Source: Costus lasius
Taxonomy: Eukaryota; Streptophyta; Magnoliopsida; Zingiberales; Costaceae
Assembly (NCBI GenBank): GCA_027563935.2
Contig: CM050448.1
Location: 69,945,843-70,009,842 of the forward strand
Direction of reading: 5' to 3'
Length of the DNA: 64,000 nucleotides
Shown: piece by piece, positions 21,493 to 34,200 of the stretch
Layout of the letters: every line of letters starts with the position of its first letter
Position numbering within the stretch: position 1 is the stretch's first letter
Notes under the pieces: generated by a model
What the model was told of the DNA's origin: nothing
Database searches by the model: none
What the model saw: the letters and a program-made list of their open reading frames with translations, nothing else
Program-made: the position numbers and the translations under genes

Positions 21493-23190
21493 TGTTGGGG
21501 TATGCCCTTAAGGCTAATGTTTGAGGCCTGTGGGAATGTATCTGTATCATGTAATAAACTGTTATGTTTATAAAGGCATGGTTATTATTCAGTTGTTTGC
21601 ATTGTCTGCTGCAATATATGTTCTTATGAATAATGTCTCAAAGCTGTTCAGCTAGGCTGACGTGCTATAAGTCCTTAGTCGAGATATCTTGGTGAACATG
21701 AGACAGCCTTGATATGATTGAGACTAATATGTGTTCTAATCTTATAGGATGCTTCGAGCATGGAATAAGATGTAGACTCATGGGTACATTGGATGTACTG
21801 GACAGACCCTACTAGGATGTTCAATTGTTTGTCACAATGTGAATATTCCTTGAGTGAGACAAGTGGCACATTTCCTTTGACTTGAGATCACTTGTGTTTT
21901 CTAAATGATGATTGTCATTGTTTTGAGATAGTTCAATATCATTTGAAACACAATGATTATAGACTATCTTGGATGGTGAACTTGAATCAGGTTAGGGCAC
22001 TAGTGATAGACATAGGATTGCCGTCTCCTTGTTTAAGGAGTGTGATGTTCTAAAGGGGCCCCCCTCGGATGAGATGATTGAGAAAGTGTATGGCCATACC
22101 CAGATGACTATGCTCATCTGATCTAATCATGCTTATCATATTGGAGTTACAGGCTTGACAGGCTTGTCCAATAAGAACATCCAGTGGCAAAGGAAATATG
22201 CATGCCTAGTGATGTTGATTCACACTTGTGCTGTTTTTGGGTGTAGTCTTGGAAGACTCTTTCCTTTATATCGGGAGACAGTGATGTGTTGCTAGATACC
22301 CCTCACTGATCGTGATAACGTGAGTTATCGTTACCGACATTTAAAGGAAACCCTCAGGGTCGCACAATTTGATGATATGGCTTACTTAAGTCAGATCGTG
22401 TGGACTGAATTGTTTGGGTTCAGTTTAAAGGGATTTAATCTCTGATTGAAAGTGAGATCTGGTCTGATCATGTTTGATTGATTAGGGCTTGAGATCGGTA
22501 AGCTTCGATCGAGAGAATGAGTGCTAGATCAGTCAGATCAGAAGCATTGAGAGATTGACGGTCAGATCGAGAGCCTTTGGGTTTATTTTGATCTGGACTT
22601 ATTTCTTGGTTTATTTGGTTAGTGGACCAAATCGGTTTGAACCAGCTCATGGATGAGCGCATGGTTCAATGGTGATGTGGCATTTGCGATTGGGGTAAAC
22701 CCAAGATCGCATATGGAGAAGTGGGATGCTATTTTTAGCACTTCTCAAACGTGGCCATGAACACACGTCGCCCCTCTCTTGCCTCTTCATGCAATTGACG
22801 CCTCCTTGGGTTGTCATCGAGCGGCATTCTCGTGTGAGGAAGTCTAAGGCGACAAGAGAAAGACGCCAAGAAAGAAAAAGCTCTCTTTTCCCTTTTGCAT
22901 TCGATCAGAGACACCTTGGACGACTCTTGCTAGCACAAGGGACGACAAGAAGGAGCCAAGACTCATCTTGTGTGTGACGATTTGGAGGAGATCTTCATTG
23001 CTCTCTTTCTTCCAAGGCGCCATCTAGAAATGGCAATGGTATGGATCGAATCACTTCTTTTACAATCGGTTTTTGTTAAGTTGATCATATGATACATGCT
23101 CTTCGATCTATGAAACCCTTTATCCGCTGCCCCCTACTTTGATTGCGCCACCACTTTAGGGTTTTGCTCCCCCTCGAAGGGGACTCTTCA
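21493..23190 (+). repeat. 3' LTR of element 2
   Basis: This 1,698-bp copy is offset by 7,435 bp from the 5' LTR. The only difference I found by eye is A at 21626 for C at 14191. It ends GACTCTTCA directly before the GAAAA target duplication. Confidence 0.95.
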
Positions 23191-23195
23191 GAAAA
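23191..23195 (+). repeat. Target-site duplication GAAAA (right, element 2)
   Basis: This is the right copy of the duplication at 14053-14057. It separates the 3' LTR of element 2 from the rest of the solo LTR. Confidence 0.95.
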
Positions 23196-23835
23196 TGGTT
23201 AGATCAGACGAACATAGTCGTCTGGGTATGGCCATACACATTCTCAACCATTTCATCCAGGGGGCCCTTTAGAACATCACACTCCAACTAGGAGAGGCAA
23301 TCCTATATCTATCACAAGTGCCCTAACATGCCTCATGCCCACTATCCAAGATAATCCTTAACCATTATCTTTCAAATGATATTGAACTACCTCAAGATAA
23401 TGCCAATCATCACTTAGAAACACAAGTGATCTCAAGTCAGAGGGAATATACCACTTGCTTGCATACAAGGATTATTCACATTGTGACAAACAATTGAATA
23501 TCCTAAGTAGGGTCAGTCCAGTACATCCAATGCACCTATGTGTCTAAATCTTATTCTATGCCCGAAGCATCCTATAAGTTTAGAACACATATTAGTCTCA
23601 ATCATATCAAGGCTGTCTCATGTTCACCGAGATATCTCGACTAAGGACAACACTGAATGTCAGCTAAGCTGAACATCATTGAGACATTACTCAGAAGTAT
23701 ACATACAACAGCAGATAATGTAACAATCTGAATAACAACAATTGCCTTTATAAAAACATATATATATATAGTTTATACATGATACTGAAAATAACCCAAA
23801 GCCTCAAACATTAGTCTTAAGGGCATACCCTAACA
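23196..23835 (-). mobile_element. Solo copia LTR, 5' portion (split by element 2)
   Basis: This is the remainder of the minus-strand solo LTR. Its plus-strand end reads GGGCATACCCTAACA, so the LTR begins TGTTAGGGTATGCCC in its own orientation, one base different from elements 1 and 2 over that stretch. The stretch through 23455-23640 is antisense to the LTR region 2080-2280 of element 1, with many substitutions and small indels, so this is an older copy. A short TA repeat lies at 23759-23769. The LTR is followed by the GTTAT duplication and satellite. Confidence 0.9.
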
Positions 23836-23840
23836 GTTAT
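23836..23840 (+). repeat. Target-site duplication GTTAT (right, solo LTR)
   Basis: This is the right copy of the GTTAT duplication of the solo LTR (left copy 13031-13035). Confidence 0.93.
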
Positions 23841-25339
23841 TAATCTTATTCTCATTCTTAATTATAACATTGATTTTATTCTTGATAATTATCTTCATCT
23901 TCATTTTGATCTCAGATTTTAGTTTTAATCTTATAATCTTCATCTTTATCTTGCTCCTAATATTCATCTTAAACTCGATTTTGATCTCTATGGAGATATT
24001 GACTTTTAATCTTGATATTAATATTTATATTTATCTTGGTCTTTTAATAATGAGGATGTTGATCTTGATTATGATCCATATTTGATGTTTATCATTTTGA
24101 AATCTTAATTTAATATTGATTTTGTTCATGATCATGATGTTGATCTTGATTTTAATCATGATTTCAAACTTCATCTTAAGATATTCATCTTTATCTTCTT
24201 TTTAATCTTAATCTTAAACTCGATTTTGATCTTGTTTGTAATCTTGGTCTTCAATCTTGATATTGTTATTGATATTGATATTGATCTAAACATGATGAAA
24301 ATTTTGAACTCGATTATGAGCTTTAATTGTTATTAATCTTATTTTCATTCTTAATTATAACATTGATTTTATTCTTGAAAATTATCTTCTTCTTCATTTT
24401 GATCTCAGTTTTGGTCTCTTATTTTAGTTTTAATCTTCTAATTCTCATCTTTATCTTGCTCCTAATATTCAACTTAAACTCGATTTTGATCTCTATGGAG
24501 ATATTGAGTTTTAATCTTGATATTAATATTTATATTTATCTTGGTCTTTTAATAATGAGGATGTTGATCTTGATTATGATCCATATTTGATGTTTATCAT
24601 TTTGGAATATTAATTTAATATTGATTTTGTTCCTGATCATGATGTTGATCTTGATTTTAATCATGATTTCAAACTTCATCTTATGATATTCATCTTTATC
24701 TTCTTTTTAATCTTAATCTTAAACTCGATTTTGATCTTATTTGTAATCTTGGTTTTCAATCTTGATATTGTTATTGATATTGATATTGATCTAATCATGA
24801 TGAAAATTTTGAACTCGATTATGAGCTTTAATTGTTATTAATCTTATTCTCATTCTTAATTGTAACATTGATTTTTTCTTGATAATTATCTTAATCTTCA
24901 TTTTGATCTCAGTTTTGATCTCAGATTTCAGTTTTAATCATATAATCTTCATCTTTATCTTACTTCTAATATTCATCTTAAAGTCGATTTTGATCTCGGT
25001 GGTAATATTGATTTTCAATCTTGATAATATAATTTATATTTATCTTGATCTTTTAATGATGAGGACGTTGATCTTTATTATGATCCATATTTGATGTTTA
25101 TCACTTTGCAATCTTAATTTAATATTGATTTTGTTCATGATCATGATGTTGATCTTGATTTTAATCATGATTTCAAACTTCATCTTATGATATTCATCTT
25201 TATCTTCTTTTTAATCTTAATCTTAAACTCGATTTTGATCTTGTTTGTAATCTTGGTCTTCAATCTTGATATTGTTATTGATATTGATATTGATCTAATT
25301 ATGATGAAAATTTTGAACTCGATTATGAGCTTTAATTCT

Positions 25340-25400
25340 TATTAATCTTATTCTCAGTTTTGAACTCGATTATGAGCTTTAATCTTATAATCTTCATCTT
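25340..25400 (+). repeat. Hybrid satellite junction
   Basis: TTATTCTCAG is followed by TTTTGAACTCGATTATGAGC and then TTTAATCTTATAATC. The usual AATTATAACATTG segment is missing and a piece from the monomer end is fused in. The same junction recurs at about 46040-46100, 20.7 kb away, so it is a shared derived rearrangement. Confidence 0.8.
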
Positions 25401-28249
25401 TATGTTGCTCCTAATATTCATCTTAAACTCGATTTTGATCTCTATAGAGATATTGAGTTTTAATCTTGATATTAATATTTATATTTATCTTGGTCTTTTA
25501 ATAATGAGGATGTTGATCTTGATTATGATCCATATTTGATGTTTATCATTTTGGAATCTTAATTTAAAACTGATTTTATTCATGATCATGATGTTGATCT
25601 TGATTTTAATCATGATTTCAAACTTCATCTTATGATATTCATCTTTATCTTCTTTTTAATATTAATCTTAAACTCGATTTTGATCTTGTTTGTAATCTTA
25701 GTCTCAAATCTGGATATTGTTATTAATATTGATTTTGATCTAATCATGATGAAAATTTTGAACTCGATTAAGAATTTTAATTCTTATTAATCTTATTCTT
25801 ATTCTTAATTATAACATTGATTTTATTCTTGATAATTATCTTTATCTTCATTTTGATCTCAGTTTTGATCGCAGATTTTCGTTTTAATCTTATAATCTTC
25901 ATCTTTATCCTGCTCATATTATTCATCTTAAACTCGATTTTGATCTCTGTGGAAATATTGATTTATAATCTTGATATTAAGATTTATATTTATCTTGGTC
26001 TTTTAATGATGAGGATGTTGATCTTCATTATGATCCATATTTGAGGTTTATCATTTTGAAATCTTAATTTAATATTGATTTTGTTCATGATCATGATGTT
26101 GATCTTGATTTTAATCATGATTTCAAACTCTATCTAATGAGATTAATCTTTATCTTCTTTTTAATTTTAATCTTAATCTTAAACACAATTTTGATCTTGA
26201 TATTAATCTTAATATTGATCTTGTTTGTAATCTTGTTTTTCAATCTTGATATTGTTATTGATATTGATATTGATCTAAACATGATGAAAATTTTGAACTC
26301 GATTATGAGCTTTAATTGTTATTAATCTTATTCTCATTCTTAATTATAACATTGATTTTATTCTTGATAATTATCTTTATCTTCATTTTGATCTCAGTTT
26401 TGATCTAAGATTTCAGTTTTACTCATATAATCTTCATCTTTATCTTGCCCCTAATATTCATCTTAAACTCGATTTTGACCTATATGGAGATATTGAGTTT
26501 TAATCTTGATATTAATATTTATATTTATCGTGGTCTTTTAATAATGAGAATGTTGATCTTGATTATGATCCATATTTGATGTTTATCATTTTGAAATCTT
26601 AATTTAATATTGAGTTTTTTTATGATCATGGTGTTGATCTTGATTTTAATCATGATTTCAAACTTCATCTTATGATATTCAACTTTATCCACTTTTTAAT
26701 CTTAATCTTAAACTCGATTTTGATTTTGATTGTAATCTTGTCTTCAATCTTAATATTGTTATTGATATTGTTATTGATGTAATCATGATGAAAATTTTGA
26801 ACTCGATTATGAGCTTTAATTGTTATTAATCTTATTCTCATTCTTAATTATAACATTGATTTTATTATTGATAATTATCTTCATCTTCATTTTGATCTTA
26901 GTTTTGATCTCAGATTTCAGTTTTAATCCTATATCTTCATCTTTATTTTGCTCCTAATATTCATCTTAAACTCGATTTTGATCTCTATGAAGATATTGAG
27001 TTTTAATCTTGATATTAATATTTATATTTATCTTGGTCATTTAATATTGAGGATGTTGATCTTGATTATGATCCATATTTGATGTTTATCATTTTGAAAT
27101 CTTAATTTAATATTGATTTTGTTCATGATCATGATGTTGATCTTGATTTTAATCATAATTTCAAAATTCGTCTTATGATATTCATCTTTATCTTATTTTT
27201 AATCTTAATCTTAAACTCGATTTTGATCTTGTTTGTAATCTTGGTCTTCAATCTTGATATTGTTATTGATATTGATATTGATCTAATCATAATGAAAATT
27301 TTGAACTCAATTATGAACTTTAATTGTTATTAATATTATTCTCATTCTTAATTATTACATTGATTTTTATTCTTGATAATTATCTTCTTCTTCATTTTGA
27401 TCTCAGTTTTGATCTCATTTTTCAGTTTTAATCTTATAATTTTCATCTTTATCTTGCTCCTAATATTCATCTTAAACTCGATTTTGATCTCTATGGAGAT
27501 ATTGACTTTTAATCTTGATATTAATATTTATATTTATCTTGGTCTTTTAATAATGAGGATGTTGATCTTGATTATGATCCATATTTGATGTTTATCATTT
27601 TGGAATCTTAATTTAATATTGATTTTGTTCCTGATCATGATGTTGATCTTGATTTTAATCATGATTTCAAACTTCATCTTATGATATTCATCTATATCTA
27701 CTTTTTAATCTTAATCTTAAACTTGATTTTGATCTTGTTTGTAATCTTAGTCTTCAATCTTGATATTGTTATTGATATTGATATTGATCTAATCATAATG
27801 AAAATTTTGAACTCGATTATTAACTTTAATTGTTATTAATATTATTCTCATTCTTAATTATAACATTGATTTTTATTCTTGATAATTATCTTCTTCTTCA
27901 TTTTGATCTCAGTTTTGATCTCATATTTTAGTTTTAATCTTATAATCTTCATCTTTATCTTGCTCCTAATATTCATCTTAAACTCGATTTTGATCTCTAT
28001 GGAGATATTGAGTTTTAATCTTGATATTAATATTTATATTTATCTTGGTCATTTAATATTGAGGATGTTGATCTTGATTATGATCCATATTTGATGTTTA
28101 TCATTTTGAAATCTTAATTTAATATTGATTTTGTTCATGATCATGATGTTGATCTTGATTTTAATCATAATTTCAAACTTCGTCTTATGATATTCATCTT
28201 TATCTTATTTTTAATCTTAATCTTAAACTCGATTTTGATCTTGTTTGTA

Positions 28250-31200
28250 ATCTTGGTCTTCAATCTTGATATTGTTATTGATATTGATATTGATCTAATC
28301 ATAATGAAAATTTTGAACTCAATTATGAACTTTAATTGTTATTAATATTATTCTCATTCTTAATTATTACATTGATTTTTATTCTTGATAATTATCTTCT
28401 TCTTCATTTTGATCTCAGTTTTGATCTCATATTTCAGTTTTAATCTTATAATCTTCATCTTTATCTTGCTCCTAATATTCATCTTAAACTCGATTTTGAT
28501 CTCTATGGAGATATTGACTTTTAATCTTGATATTAATATTTATATTTATCTTGGTCTTTTAATAATGAGGATGTTGATCTTGATTATGATCCATATTTGA
28601 TGTTTATCATTTTGGAATCTTAATTTAATATTGATTTTGTTCCTGATCATGATGTTGATCTTGATTTTAATCATGATTTCAAACTTCATCTTATGATATT
28701 CATCTATATCTACTTTTTAATCTTAATCTTAAACTTGATTTTGATCTTGTTTGTAATCTTGGTCTTCAATCTTGATATTGTTATTGATATTGATATTGAT
28801 CTAATCATGATGAAAATTTTGAACTCGATTATGAACTTTAATTGTTATTACTATTATTCTCATTCTTAATTATAACATTGATTTTATTCTTGATAATTAT
28901 CTTCTTCTTCATTTTGATCTCAGTTTTGATCTCATATTTCAGTTTTAATCTTATAATCTTCATCTTTATCTTGCTCCGAAATATTTATCTTAAACTCGAT
29001 TTTGATCTTTGTGGAAATATTGATTTTTAATCTTGATATTAATATTTATATTTATCTTGGTCTTCTAATGATGAGGATGTTGATCTTGATTATGATCCAT
29101 ATTTGATGTTTACCATTTTGAAATCTTAATTTAATATTGATTTTGTTCATGATCATTATGTTGATCTTGATTTTAATCATGATTTCAAACTTCATCTTAT
29201 GATATTCATCTTTATCTTCTTTTTAATCTTAATCTTAAACTCGATTTTGATCTTGTTTGTAATCTTAGTCTCAAATCTTGATATTGTTATTAATGTTGAT
29301 ATTGATCTAATCATGATGAAAATTTTGAACTCGATTAAGAATTTTAATTCTTATTAATCTTATTCTTATTCTTAATTATAACATTGATTTTATTCTTGAT
29401 AATTATCTTCATCTTCATTTTGATCTCAGTTTTGATCTCAGATTTCAGTTTTAATCTTATAATCTTCATCTTTATCCTGCTCCTATTATTCATCTTAAAC
29501 TCGATTTTGATCTCTGTGGAAATATTGATTTATAATCTTGATATTAATATTTATATTTATCTTGGTCTTTTAATGATGAGGTTGTTGATCTTCATTATGA
29601 TCCGTATTTGAGGTTTATCATTTTTGAATCATAATTTAATATTGATTTTGTTCTTGATCATGATGTTGATCTTGATTTTAATCATGATTTCAAACTCTAT
29701 CTAATGATATTCATCTTTATCTTCTTTTTAATTTTAATCTTAATCAAACACATTTTTTATCTTGATATTAATCTTGATATTGATCTTGTTTGTAATCTTG
29801 TTTTTCAATCTTGATATTGTTATTGATATTGATATTGATCTAAACATGATGAAAATTTTGAACTCGATTATGAGCTTTAATTGTTAATAATCTTATTCTC
29901 ATTCTTAATTATAACATTGATTTTATTCTTGATAATTATCTTCATCTTCATTTTGATCTCAGTTTTGATCTAAGATTTCAGTTTTACTCTTATAATCTAC
30001 ATCTTTATCTTGCCCCTAATATTCATCATAAACTCGATTTCGATCTATATGGAGATATTGAGTTTTAATCTTGATATTAATATTTATATTTATCGTTGTC
30101 TTTTAATAATGAGAATGTTGATCTTGATTATGATCCATATTTGATGTTTATCATTTTGAAATCTTAATTTAATATTGAGTTTTTTTATGATCATGGTGTT
30201 GATCTTGATTTTAATCATGATTTCAAACTTCATCTTATGATATTCAACTTTATCCACTTTTTAATCTTAATCTTAAACTCGATTTTGATCTTGTTTGTAA
30301 TCTTGGTCTTCAATCTTGATATTGTTATTGATATTGATATTGATCTAATCATAATGAAAATTTTGAACTCAATTTTGAACTTTAATTGTTATTAATATTA
30401 TTCTCATTCTTAATTATTACATTGATTTTTATTCTTGATAATTATCTTCTTCTTCATTTTGATCTCAGTTTTGATCTCATATTTCAGTTTTAATCTTATA
30501 ATCTTCATCTTTATCTTGCTCCTAATATTCATCTTAAACTCGATTTTGATCTCTATGGAGATATTGACTTTTAATCTTGATATTAATATTTATATTTATC
30601 TTGGTCTTTTAATAATGAGGATGTTGATCTTGATTATGATCCATATTTGATGTTTATCATTTTGGAATCTTAATTTAATATTGATTTTGTTCCTGATCAT
30701 GATGTTGATCTTGATTTTAATCATGATTTCAAACTTCATCTTATGATATTCATCTATATCTACTTTTTAATCTTAATCTTAAACTTGATTTTGATCTTGT
30801 TTGTAATCTTGGTCTTCAATCTTGATATTGTTATTGATATTGATATTGATCTAATCATGATGAAAATTTTGAACTCGATTATGAACTTTAATTGTTATTA
30901 CTATTATTCTCATTCTTAATTATAACATTGATTTTATTCTTGATAATTATCTTCTTCTTCATTTTGATCTCAGTTTTGATCTCATATTTCAGTTTTAATC
31001 TTATAATCTTCATCTTTATCTTGCTCCGAAATATTTATCTTAAACTCGATTTTGATCTTTGTGGAAATATTGATTTTTAATCTTGATATTAATATTTATA
31101 TTTATCTTGGTCTTCTAATGATGAGGATGTTGATCTTGATTATGATCCATATTTGATGTTTACCATTTTGAAATCTTAATTTAATATTGATTTTGTTCAT

Positions 31201-34200
31201 GATCATGATGTTGATCTTGATTTTAATCATGATTTCAAACTTCATCTTATGATATTCATCTTTATCTTCTTTTTAATCTTAATCTTAAACTCGATTTTGA
31301 TCTTGTTTGTAATCTTAGTCTCAAATCTTGATATTGTTATTAATGTTGATATTGATCTAATCATGATGAAAATTTTGAACTCGATTAAGAATTTTAATTC
31401 TTATTAATCTTATTCTTATTCTTAATTATAACATTGATTTTATTCTTGATAATTATCTTCATCTTCATTTTGATCTCAGTTTTGATCTCAGATTTCAGTT
31501 TTAATCTTATAATCTTCATCTTTATCCTGCTCCTATTATTCATCTTAAACTCGATTTTGATCTCTGTGGAAATATTGATTTATAATCTTGATATTAATAT
31601 TTATATTTATCTTGGTCTTTTAATGATGAGGTTGTTGATCTTCATTATGATCCGTATTTGAGGTTTATCATTTTTGAATCATAATTTAATATTGATTTTG
31701 TTCTTGATCATGATGTTGATCTTGATTTTAATCATGATTTCAAACTCTATCAAATGATATTCATCTTTATCTTCTTTTTAATTTTAATCTTAATCAAACA
31801 CATTTTTTATCTTGATATTAATCTTGATATTGATCTTGTTTGTAATCTTGTTTTTCAATCTTGATATTGTTATTGATATTGATATTGATCTAAACATGAT
31901 GAAAATTTTGAACTCGATTATGAGCTTTAATTGTTAATAATCTTATTCTCATTCTTAATTATAACATTGATTTTATTCTTGATAATTATCTTCATCTTCA
32001 TTTTGATCTCAGTTTTGATCTAAGATTTCAGTTTTACTCTTATAATCTACATCTTTATCTTGCCCCTAATATTCATCATAAACTCGATTTCGATCTATAT
32101 GGAGATATTGAGTTTTAATCTTGATATTAATATTTATATTTATCGTTGTCTTTTAATAATGAGAATGTTGATCTTGATTATGATCCATATTTGATGTTTA
32201 TCATTTTGAAATCTTAATTTAATATTGAGTTTTTTTATGATCATGGTGTTGATCTTGATTTTAATCATGATTTCAAACTTCATCTTATGATATTCAACTT
32301 TATCCACTTTTTAATCTTAATCTTAAACTCGATTTTGATCTTGTTTGTAATCTTGGTCTTCAATCTTGATATTGTTATTGATATTGATATTGATCTAATC
32401 ATAATGAAAATTTTGAACTCAATTTTGAACTTTAATTGTTATTAATATTATTCTCATTCTTAATTATTACATTGATTTTTATTCTTGATAATTATCTTCT
32501 TCTTCATTTTGATCTCAGTTTTGATCTCATATTTCAGTTTTAATCTTATAATCTTCATCTTTATCTTGCTCCTAATATTCATCTTAAACTCGATTTTGAT
32601 CTCTATGGAGATATTGACTTTTAATCTTGATATTAATATTTATATTTATCTTGGTCTTTTAATAATGAGGATGTTGATCTTGATTATGATCCATATTTGA
32701 TGTTTATCATTTTGGAATCTTAATTTAATATTGATTTTGTTCCTGATCATGATGTTGATCTTGATTTTAATCATGATTTCAAACTTCATCTTATGATATT
32801 CATCTATATCTACTTTTTAATCTTAATCTTAAACTTGATTTTGATCTTGTTTGTAATCTTGGTCTTCAATCTTGATATTGTTATTGATATTGATATTGAT
32901 CTAATCATGATGAAAATTTTGAACTCGATTATGAACTTTAATTGTTATTACTATTATTCTCATTCTTAATTATAACATTGATTTTATTCTTGATAATTAT
33001 CTTCTTCTTCATTTTGATCTCAGTTTTGATCTCATATTTCAGTTTTAATCTTATAATCTTCATCTTTATCTTGCTCCGAAATATTTATCTTAAACTCGAT
33101 TTTGATCTTTGTGGAAATATTGATTTTTAATCTTGATATTAATATTTATATTTATCTTGGTCTTCTAATGATGAGGATGTTGATCTTGATTATGATCCAT
33201 ATTAGATGTTTACCATTTTGAAATCTTAATTTAATATTGATTTTGTTCATGATCATTATGTTGATCTTGATTTTAATCATGATTTCAAACTTCATCTTAT
33301 GATATTCATCTTTATCTTCTTTTTAATCTTAATCTTAAACTCGATTTTGATCTTGTTTGTAATCTTAGTCTCAAATCTTGATATTGTTATTAATGTTGAT
33401 ATTGATCTAATCATGATGAAAATTTTGAACTCGATTAAGAATTTTAATTCTTATTAATCTTATTCTTATTCTTAATTATAACATTGATTTTATTCTTGAT
33501 AATTATCTTCATCTTCATTTTGATCTCAGTTTTGATCTCAGATTTCAGTTTTAATCTTATAATCTTCATCTTTATCCTGCTCCTATTATTCATCTTAAAC
33601 TCGATTTTGATCTCTGTGGAAATATTGATTTATAATCTTGATATTAATATTTATATTTATCTTGGTCTTTTAATGATGAGGTTGTTGATCTTCATTATGA
33701 TCCGTATTTGAGGTTTATCATTTTTGAATCATAATTTAATATTGATTTTGTTCTTGATCATGATGTTGATCTTGATTTTAATCATGATTTCAAACTCTAT
33801 CTAATGATATTCATCTTTATCTTCTTTTTAATTTTAATCTTAATCAAACACATTTTTTATCTTGATATTAATCTTGATATTGATCTTGTTTGTAATCTTG
33901 TTTTTCAATCTTGATATTGTTATTGATATTGATATTGATCTAAACATGATGAAAATTTTGAACTCGATTATGAGCTTTAATTGTTAATAATCTTATTCTC
34001 ATTCTTAATTATAACATTGATTTTATTCTTGATAATTATCTTCATCTTCATTTTGATCTCAGTTTTGATCTAAGATTTCAGTTTTACTCTTATAATCTAC
34101 ATCTTTATCTTGCCCCTAATATTCATCATAAACTCGATTTCGATCTATATGGAGATATTGAGTTTTAATCTTGATATTAATATTTATATTTATCGTTGTC

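Larger units (their letters stand above)
14058..23190 (+). mobile_element. Ty1/copia LTR retrotransposon, element 2, apparently intact
   Basis: This is a complete 9,133-bp element with 1,698-bp LTRs (14058-15755 and 21493-23190), a primer-binding site, a leader, one uninterrupted gag-pol frame, a polypurine tract and a perfect GAAAA duplication. It sits inside the minus-strand solo LTR, so it arrived after that LTR had inserted. By eye the two LTRs differ at one position (14191 C versus 21626 A), implying a very recent insertion. Gag-pol is closely similar to element 1. The LTRs and leader are visibly more diverged and their 3' ends differ (GGGACTCTTCA versus GGGGTTCCAACA), so the two elements belong to different subfamilies. 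All signals needed for autonomous transposition can be seen; activity itself cannot be judged from sequence. Confidence 0.96.

Noticed and set aside
13036..23835. The minus-strand LTR halves being the two LTRs of one full-length minus-strand element around element 2
   Set aside because: The two pieces are complementary parts of one LTR joined by the GAAAA duplication, not two copies, and no minus-strand internal region exists.
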